Assembly (NCBI GenBank): GCA_031286185.1
Contig: JAITUS010000061.1
Coordinates: forward strand, 1-24,060
Length of the DNA: 24,060 nucleotides
Origin: Rickettsiales bacterium
Lineage (GTDB): Bacteria > Pseudomonadota > Alphaproteobacteria > Rickettsiales > Anaplasmataceae
Direction of reading: 5' to 3'
In this document: positions 16,936 to 23,905 of the stretch, in pieces
Position numbering within the stretch: position 1 is the stretch's first letter
How the letters are laid out: each line of letters opens with the position of its first letter
Program-made: the position numbers and the translations under genes
Notes under the pieces: model-generated
The model's input: only the letters and a program-made list of their open reading frames with translations
Told to the model about the DNA's origin: nothing
The model's database searches: none

Positions 16936-18779
16936 TGAGAAAGCAGATTGAAAGCCGTGATGAGTTTAGAAACAGACAGCGCGCAAGATACCGCAGACGG
17001 GTGGAGGGTGTTAAGATATATCGTGCCGAGCAAGAAAAAGGTATTTTCGACGAGGGTACCGATTGGCTAGTTGCAATTTATACAAGAGTTTCGACTGGAA
17101 ATCCGAAGCAAGTCTCATCGATAGAGATGCAGCGCGCATATTATCTTGATTTTGTGGAAAGACAGCCCAATATGCGCTTGATTGATATTTATCCTGAAGA
17201 AGGGATAAGCGGCACCTCTTTAAAAAATCGGGTGCAGTTTAATCAAATGATAAAGGACTGTGTGGATGGCAAAAAGGGCATCAATTTGATAGTTGTAAAG
17301 AGCATTTCCCGTTTTGCAAGAAGCGTTGAGGATTTTGCGAATGTGACAAGACAGCTTCGTGAACTGAATCCGCCCATCGGCGTATATTTTGAACTCGAAG
17401 GTCTGTGTACACTTAATCCCGACCAAAAACTGAATATAGACATGCTGTCTACCTTTGCGGAGTATGAATCGGCGCAAAAGAGTGCAGGTACAAAACGCGC
17501 AAACAAAATTAAATTCGCAAACGGAAATTTTACACCACAGAAGTTTCAAGGCTATGATATAGACGACGATGGCGGTTTGATAATAAATGAGGACGAGGCA
17601 AGAACAATTAAGCTCATTTTTTATCTGTACTTATCGGGCTATTCCACGGCAAGAATCGCTGAAATTTTAATGGAATTCGGACGTAAAACAACGGGTCACT
17701 CAAAAAAGAATCCAGACAACTTAAAGTGGTCGTCCTCTACTGTGGAATATATCTTGCAGAATGAAAAGTATTACGGAGCCTATGATGCAGGGAAGACTTG
17801 GACAAAGAGCTATAAGGATCACATATCGCGTCCCAATACAATCAATCCTGTAACAGGAAAGCATTTTAGTGACAGATATTTCTTGGAAGATAGCCATGAT
17901 GCCATTATTTCTTATGATGACTATGTGGCGGCGCAAAGGCTACTCAGTAATGCCAAGTATGGTCGCACTATTTTACCAGAGATGAAAGTCATTGAAAGTG
18001 GGGCGCTTAGAGGGTTTGTGTCGCTAAATCACAGATGGGCAGGCTTTACCGTTGAGGATTATATGGAAGCATCCGAAAGCGTCTATTCTTTTAAAGAAAG
18101 GGACGCAGACGAAAAACCTGACGAAGTTAATGTGAAAGCCAGAGATATAGATTTTAGAGGGTATGAAGTGTTGCGACCGCAATTTCTTAGCAGGTATAAG
18201 CAACCTTGTTTTTCAATGAGCGACGAAAAATTATGGTTTACAACCGAATGCTTGCGCAATTTAGACAACACGCAGTATGCTGAAATCTTAATCGAGCCGT
18301 TTAAGGGGCTTATTGCAATCAGACCTTGTGAAAGAGACAACCGCAATGCAATAAAATGGGCTCGGCTTCGCAAAGGCAAATATGTACCTGCCGCAACAAG
18401 CGGGCTATCATTTAACGCTATGCTTTTTGATATGTTTGGATGGTTTAGCGACTATAAACGCCGCCTTATGGGAACGAACATTCAAAAGGGCAAGGACTCT
18501 TTCTTAATTTTTGACGTAAACGAGGCGGAAATTATTAGACCAGTTTCGCTTGAGGACAGCAGAGAAATTATAGCCTATTCCGATGAGTGGGATGGTAGTT
18601 TTGGTGAGGAGTACTATTCATGGCAGCAGTCTGTTCCGGTACAAATGGCAAATAAGGTAAGATTAAACGCCAGTGCCGAAGCAAAAGTTTATCGTAATGA
18701 AGATAGTCTGAATGTTACAGAGCAGGCAATCCTTAAAAAGAGTATTGAACATCTAATGCAGGAGCTAAAGATGGCATAA
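16935..18779 (+). CDS. Large serine recombinase lacking the zinc ribbon
   Basis: This 614-residue protein is a large serine integrase/resolvase. The catalytic domain starts after a 44-residue basic extension: AIYTRVST holds nucleophile Ser53, followed by EEGISGTSL and SISRFARSVEDF. The recombinase domain spans about residues 185-340 (GYSTARIAEILME, WSSSTVEYILQNEKYYGAY). Where relatives carry a CxxC zinc ribbon, this one reads SGALRGFVSLNHRWAGF. A C-terminal module (about 425-533) repeats in the next gene. It starts in a TAATG overlap with the ATPase gene and ends in another. It probably integrates, excises or inverts DNA at specific sites. No attachment sites could be recognised in the window. 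Confidence 0.92.
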   Translation: MRKQIESRDEFRNRQRARYRRRVEGVKIYRAEQEKGIFDEGTDWLVAIYTRVSTGNPKQVSSIEMQRAYYLDFVERQPNMRLIDIYPEEGISGTSLKNRVQFNQMIKDCVDGKKGINLIVVKSISRFARSVEDFANVTRQLRELNPPIGVYFELEGLCTLNPDQKLNIDMLSTFAEYESAQKSAGTKRANKIKFANGNFTPQKFQGYDIDDDGGLIINEDEARTIKLIFYLYLSGYSTARIAEILMEFGRKTTGHSKKNPDNLKWSSSTVEYILQNEKYYGAYDAGKTWTKSYKDHISRPNTINPVTGKHFSDRYFLEDSHDAIISYDDYVAAQRLLSNAKYGRTILPEMKVIESGALRGFVSLNHRWAGFTVEDYMEASESVYSFKERDADEKPDEVNVKARDIDFRGYEVLRPQFLSRYKQPCFSMSDEKLWFTTECLRNLDNTQYAEILIEPFKGLIAIRPCERDNRNAIKWARLRKGKYVPAATSGLSFNAMLFDMFGWFSDYKRRLMGTNIQKGKDSFLIFDVNEAEIIRPVSLEDSREIIAYSDEWDGSFGEEYYSWQQSVPVQMANKVRLNASAEAKVYRNEDSLNVTEQAILKKSIEHLMQELKMA

Positions 18780-19375
18780 TGGATAAGGAGGCATTAGCGA
18801 TAGAGGGAATAAGTCTAGAAGAATATGAGGTTGTCTGCGGGGAATATGTTTCTCAAGCGGACAAGTCTTGCGTTACTTTTAACGGGCTTGTCGTTTCCTT
18901 TAATGCAGCCTCGCTAAAGATTTTGCTGGAAACGGAAAGCATCCTGTTTATGATTAATCGTCGCGACAATTCTCTATGTGTCCGCCCTTGTAGAAACGGC
19001 GAAAAAAGTGCATTTCGTTGGTGTACCTATGGCAAAAAGAGAAAACCACGGCAAGGTGCTTGTGAGGAATTTGTTTTGCGACTAATGAAACTTACTTCTT
19101 GGACTTTCGATTATAGGTATAAGCTACTTGGAAGCGTTGTAACAAACAATGGGATAAACATGATTAAGTTTAATCTTGATTTAGCCAAGAAGTTCCCAAG
19201 AAAAAATGTTGAAGATGAGAGACTGAATATTCGCGCGAAACGGGATTATTTAGAGGAAGGCAATAATGGTGCGTTTGGCTTAAGTTTGGCGGAGTATGAA
19301 AAAGAAATAAGTGTGCCGACATTTCAAGAGGACGCAACAATTATTGTCGGCGCCGACAAGGACGGTGATGTATGA
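18779..19375 (+). CDS. Small protein sharing the recombinase C-terminal domain
   Basis: This 198-residue protein matches no family I can name, but residues about 30-137 align with 425-533 of the upstream recombinase. Shared features are a strand-rich start (SFNAASLKILLETE against WFTTECLRNLDNTQ), then VRPC against IRPC. A single conserved tryptophan (FRW/IKW), a W(x)2-DYRYKLLG against W(x)2-DYKRRLMG block, and a trailing hydrophobic strand follow. It has no catalytic serine domain. The start codon overlaps the recombinase stop (TAATG) and its own stop overlaps the next ATG (ATGA), so the products are likely made together. It may be a partner subunit that binds the same DNA or protein as the recombinase. 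The duplication is seen in sequence; the role is inference. Confidence 0.75.
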   Translation: MDKEALAIEGISLEEYEVVCGEYVSQADKSCVTFNGLVVSFNAASLKILLETESILFMINRRDNSLCVRPCRNGEKSAFRWCTYGKKRKPRQGACEEFVLRLMKLTSWTFDYRYKLLGSVVTNNGINMIKFNLDLAKKFPRKNVEDERLNIRAKRDYLEEGNNGAFGLSLAEYEKEISVPTFQEDATIIVGADKDGDV

Positions 19376-20259
19376 CAGACGATACCTTGAAAATTGATAA
19401 GGAATTTTTACTTATAACGCCGTCTCGTTCACGAGGAGGGTTAGATGCAAATCCGATATATGTGTGGGACAAAACTATCCTTGACGGCTATGAAAAATAC
19501 GAGATTTGCGTGAAGGCAAAAATTTCGTTACAAATCGAAGCGGTGTCCATTTGTAATAGACAAGAGGCTATTATTTGGATATGTAAAAAACAACTGGAGC
19601 GAGATGATTTGCCGGCGGGGGTTAGGCGGTTCCTAATAGGCAAAAGATATATTGCCGAGAACAAATTGGCAAGTGATAGAATATATAAAAAAGTTTTGCG
19701 CTCGGGGGCAAAGCAACCCTACAAGTACATGGGACAAGAATATGGTTTATCGCCCGATCAATTAAACAGATATAGAATGTACGCTAGAGCATTAGAAAAA
19801 TTGTCAGGCGTTGTTCCTGCGATATATGAAAAAATCATGGAAGGCAGCATTATTCTATCGGTAAAGCCCACAATTAAGTATTCTAAACTTTCGGTATCCG
19901 ATATTAGGGCATTAAGCACCCAAGTTTTAGAGAAGCCAGACGCTCTTATAAAAATTATCCGTGAGAAATATGCAGCGGTGCGATTGGCGGCGGGTAAATC
20001 CAAAAAGGAACGAGTACAGGTTGCGGCAGTCGACATTACGGCCGTAATAAAGCAAGATAGTAGCGACGAGGTTTTAAGCCTTGCAAGCACCGTGCCAGCA
20101 TGGACTAAGGCAATAGGACGGGTAATAACCAGTACTGATTTTTCGTGTGTTTCTGAGAGTGCTTTATATAGACTAACCAACGAATTATTACAATTAACTG
20201 CAGCAATAAATACAGTAAATAGAATTGTGGAGGAACATAAAAATGTCGGAAGAAATTAA
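19372..20259 (+). CDS. ParB-like nuclease-fold protein
   Basis: This 295-residue protein begins with a ParB/sulfiredoxin-like N-terminal domain: IYVWDKTILDGYEKYEIC (residues 29-46), EAIIWICKKQLERDDL (65-80) and RRFLIGKRY (85-93). It follows the pattern of phage and plasmid ParB-like proteins in which the middle segment usually reads NQLxRRNL. A helical centre (GLSPDQLNRYRMYARALEKL) looks like a helix-turn-helix DNA-binding region. The tail is helical. It starts with an ATGA overlap and overlaps the next gene by 17 bases. Partition, transcriptional control or CTP-dependent DNA loading are possible by analogy; none is shown here. Confidence 0.75.
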   Translation: MTDDTLKIDKEFLLITPSRSRGGLDANPIYVWDKTILDGYEKYEICVKAKISLQIEAVSICNRQEAIIWICKKQLERDDLPAGVRRFLIGKRYIAENKLASDRIYKKVLRSGAKQPYKYMGQEYGLSPDQLNRYRMYARALEKLSGVVPAIYEKIMEGSIILSVKPTIKYSKLSVSDIRALSTQVLEKPDALIKIIREKYAAVRLAAGKSKKERVQVAAVDITAVIKQDSSDEVLSLASTVPAWTKAIGRVITSTDFSCVSESALYRLTNELLQLTAAINTVNRIVEEHKNVGRN

Positions 20260-21106
20260 ACCAAGCGAGAGCGCAATTATAAACGTTGCTGATTTTGAGG
20301 CGTTTCTATCTCGCTTTGAGCTTCAAATGATAGCTATCAAGAATCTTGTAGTTGATGAAAGATATCAGCGTAAGTTATCAATGGCTCATGTTATGAAAAT
20401 CGTTAATAACTTTGACCCATTTCAAGTCAATGCCGTAAAAGTCAATAAGAGAGACGGAGTAAACTATGTTGTGGACGGCAACCACACAAAGGAAGCGATA
20501 GCAATTCTGACAGATTCACGAGAAACGCATATCTGGTGCATGGTTTATTTCGACCTTGATTTTAAGGGTGAAGCCCGCGTTTTTGCCGAGCAAAAAAACT
20601 GTGTTAGGAGGCTCACACCGTTTGATTTATATAAGGCGGGAGTACAAGCAGAAAAGCGCGAATTGCTTGTCATAAAAAGTCTTTTAGACGGATACAAGCT
20701 CAATGTCGGCAAGGGATATAAAAATGGCAGCATAAATGCTGTTTCGTCACTGCTATATATCCACAAAAAGTTTGGATTTCAAGTTTTAGAACGCACAATT
20801 AAGCTGTGCATCAGCACTTGGGGCGGTGATGAACTTGCGCTTTCATTTGCGCCGCTAAGAGGAGTTGCGCTTATGCTTGTGGCATATGGGGAAGATATAG
20901 ACAACAATAAGTTCAGAGAGAAATTATGCGGCAGAAGTCCCAAATCTATCGTAGGACGCGCTAAAGACCGAGACGGTGGCTCCATGGGTTTTGCATTGGA
21001 ACTGCTGTGTGAATACAACAAAAAGATAAATGTGGGACAGGCGCGAGACCGTTTGCGAAAAGAAATTGCACGAAAGGCACCTAAAGAAGCAACCCTGGAG
21101 GATTAA
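20243..21106 (+). CDS. Second ParB/Srx-like protein (DUF6551-like)
   Basis: This 287-residue protein starts at the ATG at 20243, nine bases after GGAGG; the GTG-type frame opening 18 bases earlier lacks such a site. The N-terminal part shows the ParB/sulfiredoxin pattern of phage proteins: ERYQRKLS (39-46), IVNNFDPF (53-60), VVDGNHTKEA (76-85). It differs clearly from the ParB-like protein encoded just before, so it is not a recent duplicate. The centre (LTPFDLYKAGVQAEKRE) and C-terminus are helical and basic, suiting DNA contact. DUF6551 is recalled from general knowledge of similar phage proteins, not from a search. Confidence 0.72.
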   Translation: MSEEIKPSESAIINVADFEAFLSRFELQMIAIKNLVVDERYQRKLSMAHVMKIVNNFDPFQVNAVKVNKRDGVNYVVDGNHTKEAIAILTDSRETHIWCMVYFDLDFKGEARVFAEQKNCVRRLTPFDLYKAGVQAEKRELLVIKSLLDGYKLNVGKGYKNGSINAVSSLLYIHKKFGFQVLERTIKLCISTWGGDELALSFAPLRGVALMLVAYGEDIDNNKFREKLCGRSPKSIVGRAKDRDGGSMGFALELLCEYNKKINVGQARDRLRKEIARKAPKEATLED

Positions 21107-21110
21107 CGAT

Positions 21111-21860
21111 ATGATTTTTGTTACGGGAGACACTCATGGTAATGAACACTTTTTGAAGCTTAAAGAGCTTTGCAAAAAGCATAAAGAAGAGCCTGATAAA
21201 AAACTCAAAAAATTGACAAGGGCTGATTATGTTATTATTGCCGGCGATTTTGGCGGGGTATGGTATAAAGGTAGGTATAATCAGGACTTAGAGCATTTCA
21301 AGAGACTGCCATATACCGTGTTGTTTGTGGACGGCAACCACGAGAACTTTGATATTTTGGATGCTATGCCTGTGGAGATTTGGAAGGGTGGTAAGGTGCA
21401 TAGGGTTGCTAAAAATATAATTCATCTTATGCGCGGGCAGGTTTTTGCTATTGACGGCAAGACATTCTTTACCTTTGGTGGAGCGGAGAGTGTCGATAAA
21501 GATACTCGTAAAGAAGGCGAGGCTTGGTGGCCACAAGAAGTGCCAACGGAGCAAGATTATGCAGAAGCGTATGAGAATCTAAAAGCTCACGGCAACAGTG
21601 TGGACTATATTATCACTCATACAATAGACGAGGGCGCTTTAGATTGTCCGCAACTAAGGAAGTTTTTAGAAGGTAAAGGAGTGACGGAAACGAATCGTGG
21701 ACTGTCAGGCTTTGAAAAGGCAGTTGACTACAAGCACTGGTTTTTCGGTCATTACCATATCGAGGCGGTAATTCCGCGTCCAAAGGGGGAAATGGGGCCA
21801 TCGAGAAAATCGGCGCTATTCAATAAATTTGTTGAAATAACGGACGGAGGATTGGTATGA
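21111..21860 (+). CDS. Metallophosphoesterase
   Basis: This 249-residue calcineurin-like phosphoesterase starts at the ATG at 21111, nine bases after GGAGG. Metal-ligand motifs are complete: GDTHG (Asp7, His9), GDFGG (Asp46), GNHEN (75-79), THT (His170) and GHYH (213-216). Substrates of this fold include nucleotides, phosphoproteins and nucleic acids; nothing here picks one. It starts five bases after the ParB-like gene and overlaps the next gene by four (ATGA). A broken relative lies at 23202-23570. Members of this type are often found in phages and mobile elements of Firmicutes. Confidence 0.88.
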   Translation: MIFVTGDTHGNEHFLKLKELCKKHKEEPDKKLKKLTRADYVIIAGDFGGVWYKGRYNQDLEHFKRLPYTVLFVDGNHENFDILDAMPVEIWKGGKVHRVAKNIIHLMRGQVFAIDGKTFFTFGGAESVDKDTRKEGEAWWPQEVPTEQDYAEAYENLKAHGNSVDYIITHTIDEGALDCPQLRKFLEGKGVTETNRGLSGFEKAVDYKHWFFGHYHIEAVIPRPKGEMGPSRKSALFNKFVEITDGGLV

Positions 21861-22081
21861 TTGGCGAATTAGTGGCGATGGAAAACGCAAAAAAGAATGC
21901 AAAATGGGTTCAGTGCAAAAAGTTTATGTGCAGTTTTAAGGTTGAGACAGACTTACTTAACTTTTGTCCCAATTGTGGTTTGCAGATGCACACCGTCATC
22001 GACAAGAATACAAGATACGGTTTGCCCGACTGGGCAACCAAGGTGATAAAGGCTTATGGATTTTGCAATGTTGTTATATAA
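21857..22081 (+). CDS. 74-residue zinc-ribbon-like protein
   Basis: The last gene of the operon encodes a small protein with C-x4-C at residues 20-25 (CKKFMC) and CPNCG at 37-41, the layout of a two-knuckle zinc ribbon. It overlaps the phosphoesterase gene in an ATGA junction. The recombinase lacks its usual zinc ribbon, so this separate ribbon protein could supply a comparable function, but that is speculation. It could equally be a general adaptor. Confidence 0.7.
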   Translation: MIGELVAMENAKKNAKWVQCKKFMCSFKVETDLLNFCPNCGLQMHTVIDKNTRYGLPDWATKVIKAYGFCNVVI

Positions 22082-22083
22082 TA

Positions 22084-22116
22084 AGGTTTGTAACATAAAT
22101 TACAAGCCTATTTTTA
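22084..22116 (+). terminator. First of two tandem terminators after the recombinase operon
   Basis: AGGTTTGTAA (22084-22093) pairs with TTACAAGCCT (22100-22109) around a 6-base loop, followed by ATTTTTATT. It begins two bases after the stop codon. Confidence 0.8.
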
Positions 22117-22135
22117 TTAGTTTTGGGACTATAAA

Positions 22136-22169
22136 AAGGTTCGTGACTTAGGTTGCGAGCCTTATTTTT
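22136..22169 (+). terminator. Second tandem terminator, a diverged copy of the first
   Basis: AAGGTTCGTGAC (22136-22147) pairs with GTTGCGAGCCTT (22152-22163), followed by ATTTTTAT. Stem position and tail match the first hairpin, with paired base changes that keep the stem. Confidence 0.78.
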
Positions 22170-22186
22170 ATATCTTGGAGGATATT

Positions 22187-22300
22187 ATGGATACAACAAT
22201 TAAAGTAAAACTTATCAAAGACATCAATATGTGAGTAAGAGTTGAAGTGTATGATAACACCAACAAACTTGTTGGAACTAGTTATATAGGATACATGTAG
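22187..22300 (+). pseudogene. 37-codon reading frame interrupted by TGA
   Basis: A strong GGAGG lies five bases before the ATG. The frame reads MDTTIKVKLIKDINM, then TGA at 22232-22234, then VRVEVYDNTNKLVGTSYIGY up to TAG at 22298. The downstream half looks like real coding sequence. TGA is a normal stop in this genome (it ends aroQ and mgtA). The simplest view is a recently broken small gene, or a 15-residue peptide followed by chance. Readthrough is possible but unsupported. Confidence 0.35.
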
Positions 22301-22420
22301 ACAACATAAACTATAATCCCAACTTTAACAGTCTAAACACAGTGCCAAACAACACAGCAACACCCTTTGTCAAAAGGCAACAACAGTGGCAAACACGGGT
22401 TGGGTATAAGGAGTAAATAT

Positions 22421-22587
22421 ATGAAAATATTTCAGAGAAAAAAAAAGCAAAAAGAAAACAAGACCCATTTGAACAAGAATTTTTATGGGAATCAGTTTTG
22501 CCTAGTATTGCAATGGCTTTGAGTATAGGTTCACTTGTATTATCTATCGTTGCGTTAATTTTTAGCTTAATAAAGTTATTTGTTTAA
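22421..22587 (+). CDS. Small basic membrane protein read through a -1 shift at an A9 run
   Basis: AAGGAG lies seven bases before the ATG at 22421. In that frame the gene stops after 33 codons at 22522. The -1 frame remains open to TAA at 22585 and encodes a clear membrane segment (PSIAMALSIGSLVLSIVALI and following) ending IKLFV. Between them is a run of nine A residues that includes A AAA AAG in the correct phase, the slippery heptamer known from dnaX. A shift there would give a protein of about 54 residues: a basic start (MKIFQRKKKAKRKQ), an acidic patch and one membrane helix. Programmed frameshifting, transcript slippage, a mutation and a sequencing error in the A run are all possible. 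Its end overlaps the convergent minus-strand gene by 12 bases. Confidence 0.45.
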
Positions 22588-23046
22588 AGCAATTAATGAT
22601 GCAACAATTAAAGCTATGTCTGAAATTGCTAGACTTACAATGCTTAACCGTAATGTATTTTTATTATTTTTCTTACTTTCTTGTAAGCTATCTTTTGCTA
22701 AATTATTGGCAATTTCTAATAGAGTGTTAGATGCCTTTGCATTAACATTTGCTTCATTATCAATTGCCAAGCGTTGTTCAACTCTTTCAAACTGTTCAAC
22801 ACATAACCTACCCTTATATGTTATAAAGCAATCTCCATCGTAGTATTGATCTGGCTGAGATACTTCAATAAATTTATTTTCAATTAAGCTGTCAATTTCA
22901 GGAAAAAATGCTGGATTTTCTTTGAAAATATCTTTCGTATCTTTATTTGTGAATGCATTTATGCCAGACTCGACAAACAAATTATCTTTGAATAAATTTA
23001 TCATACAAGAAAGTTTAACCGTACGATTTTTATTTAAGTATTTCAA
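22576..23046 (-). CDS. Winged-helix-like protein with C-terminal membrane anchor
   Basis: I do not recognise the family of this protein of up to 156 residues. Residues 1-80 suggest a winged-helix fold, with a helical start and a hairpin typical of the wing (LIENKFIEVSQ ... CFITYKGRLCVEQF). Residues about 82-128 are helical and charged, probably a coiled coil. The last 25 residues form a hydrophobic anchor (SIVSLAISDIALIVASLIAL). The TTG at 23046 is an uncertain start. A promoter upstream points to an ATG at 23089, whose frame stops after 19 codons at 23030; an 8-base deletion there would explain the mismatch. The gene may thus be intact from TTG or broken. Confidence 0.55.
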   Translation of the reverse strand: MKYLNKNRTVKLSCMINLFKDNLFVESGINAFTNKDTKDIFKENPAFFPEIDSLIENKFIEVSQPDQYYDGDCFITYKGRLCVEQFERVEQRLAIDNEANVNAKASNTLLEIANNLAKDSLQESKKNNKNTLRLSIVSLAISDIALIVASLIALNK

Positions 23047-23095
23047 TCTGCCTATTTGTCACATTTGAATTTATTTCTGTAATATCCATCAATAC

Positions 23096-23124
23096 ATTAT
23101 ATCAAAAATTATTAAAAAACACAA
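23096..23124 (-). promoter_or_regulatory. Promoter reading into the minus-strand winged-helix gene
   Basis: On the minus strand TTGTGT (23119-23124) and TATAAT (23096-23101) are 17 bases apart, with TG-n before the -10. The predicted start is at about 23089, exactly on an ATG, suggesting a leaderless message. Confidence 0.6.
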
Positions 23125-23201
23125 TAAATATTTGCATTAACACAATCAACACAAGGAGTGCAAGCCGAAATAAGACGGTAGCGATAAAAACTGAGGGTTT
23201 A

Positions 23202-23570
23202 ATGACGGACTTCAATAAAAAATTTGACCGAGTTTTTGTAACCAGAGATATACACGGCGATATGAACGACCTTGCAAACAGGGTCGCATATATATCGGTG
23301 ACACTACTAAAGAGAAGACTTGCTTATTCTGTTAGGCGATGTAGGATTCTTTTATAGTGTGTATTTTGGCAAACAGAGCAAGGACTTTGAACGGCAGAAA
23401 TGGGCGGCAGAACTGCCGATTACGCTACTTGCATTCAGGACAACCATGAACCGCCTTTCAATGAAATGACCGCCGAAAGAATAAGACTTCTTGGTGGCAA
23501 TGAATATGAGAGCAACGGCATATATTTTGCCGCTAACGACACGACGCTCAATCAAATCACAACGAGTTGA
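23202..23570 (+). pseudogene. Metallophosphoesterase remnant with two frameshifts
   Basis: The first frame begins MTDFNKKFDRVFVTRDIHGD, matching the FVTGDIHG metal-binding start with glycine changed to arginine. A shifted frame around 23317 continues DLLILLGDVGFFYSVYFGKQ, matching the second motif (GDxG). A return to the original frame near 23430 gives CIQDNHEPPFNEM, matching GNHE with glycine changed to aspartate, and then runs to TGA at 23568. The C-terminal half with the GHxH motif is missing. The order of motifs is correct, so this is a decayed member of the same family as the intact gene at 21111, not a chance match. Confidence 0.7.
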
Positions 23571-23791
23571 TATTCATTACAAGTTTGATGTATAACCAAA
23601 ACACAATCATAACATATGTATTGAACTGAACAAAATAAGACACTTGGTTTAGATGGAGAGTCACAATCAAAATGGTAGTGAAGAAATTATATACATAAAT
23701 AAGGCACAACGCTCAGCTCAACAGTGTTGTGGTCTAGTGTAACAACTTTGTAGCGCAAGAATTTTTTTTATAATTTTAAAGATTTTAAAAT

Positions 23792-23813
23792 TCCTATCCC
23801 CCGAGGGATAGGA
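23792..23813 (-). terminator. Minus-strand terminator near the right edge
   Basis: TCCTATCCC (23792-23800) pairs perfectly with GGGATAGGA (23805-23813) around CCGA. On the minus strand it is followed by ATTTTAAAATC, so it more likely ends a transcript coming from the right. Confidence 0.6.
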
Positions 23814-23875
23814 AGACTTGCCATACAACAAACTTGTCACAATACCTCCTTGAACGCCAAAGGTACTGTATTAAC

Positions 23876-23905
23876 TTGACTATTTGCAAGGAAATATGGT
23901 ATTAT
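23876..23905 (+). promoter_or_regulatory. Plus-strand promoter pointing out of the window
   Basis: TTGACT at 23876-23881 and TATTAT at 23900-23905 are 18 bases apart. No gene start follows within the window, so the product is unknown. Confidence 0.5.

Noticed and set aside
22187..22300. TGA read as tryptophan (altered genetic code)
   Set aside because: aroQ and mgtA end at TGA at the expected family length, and tryptophan is encoded by TGG throughout, so the standard code applies.
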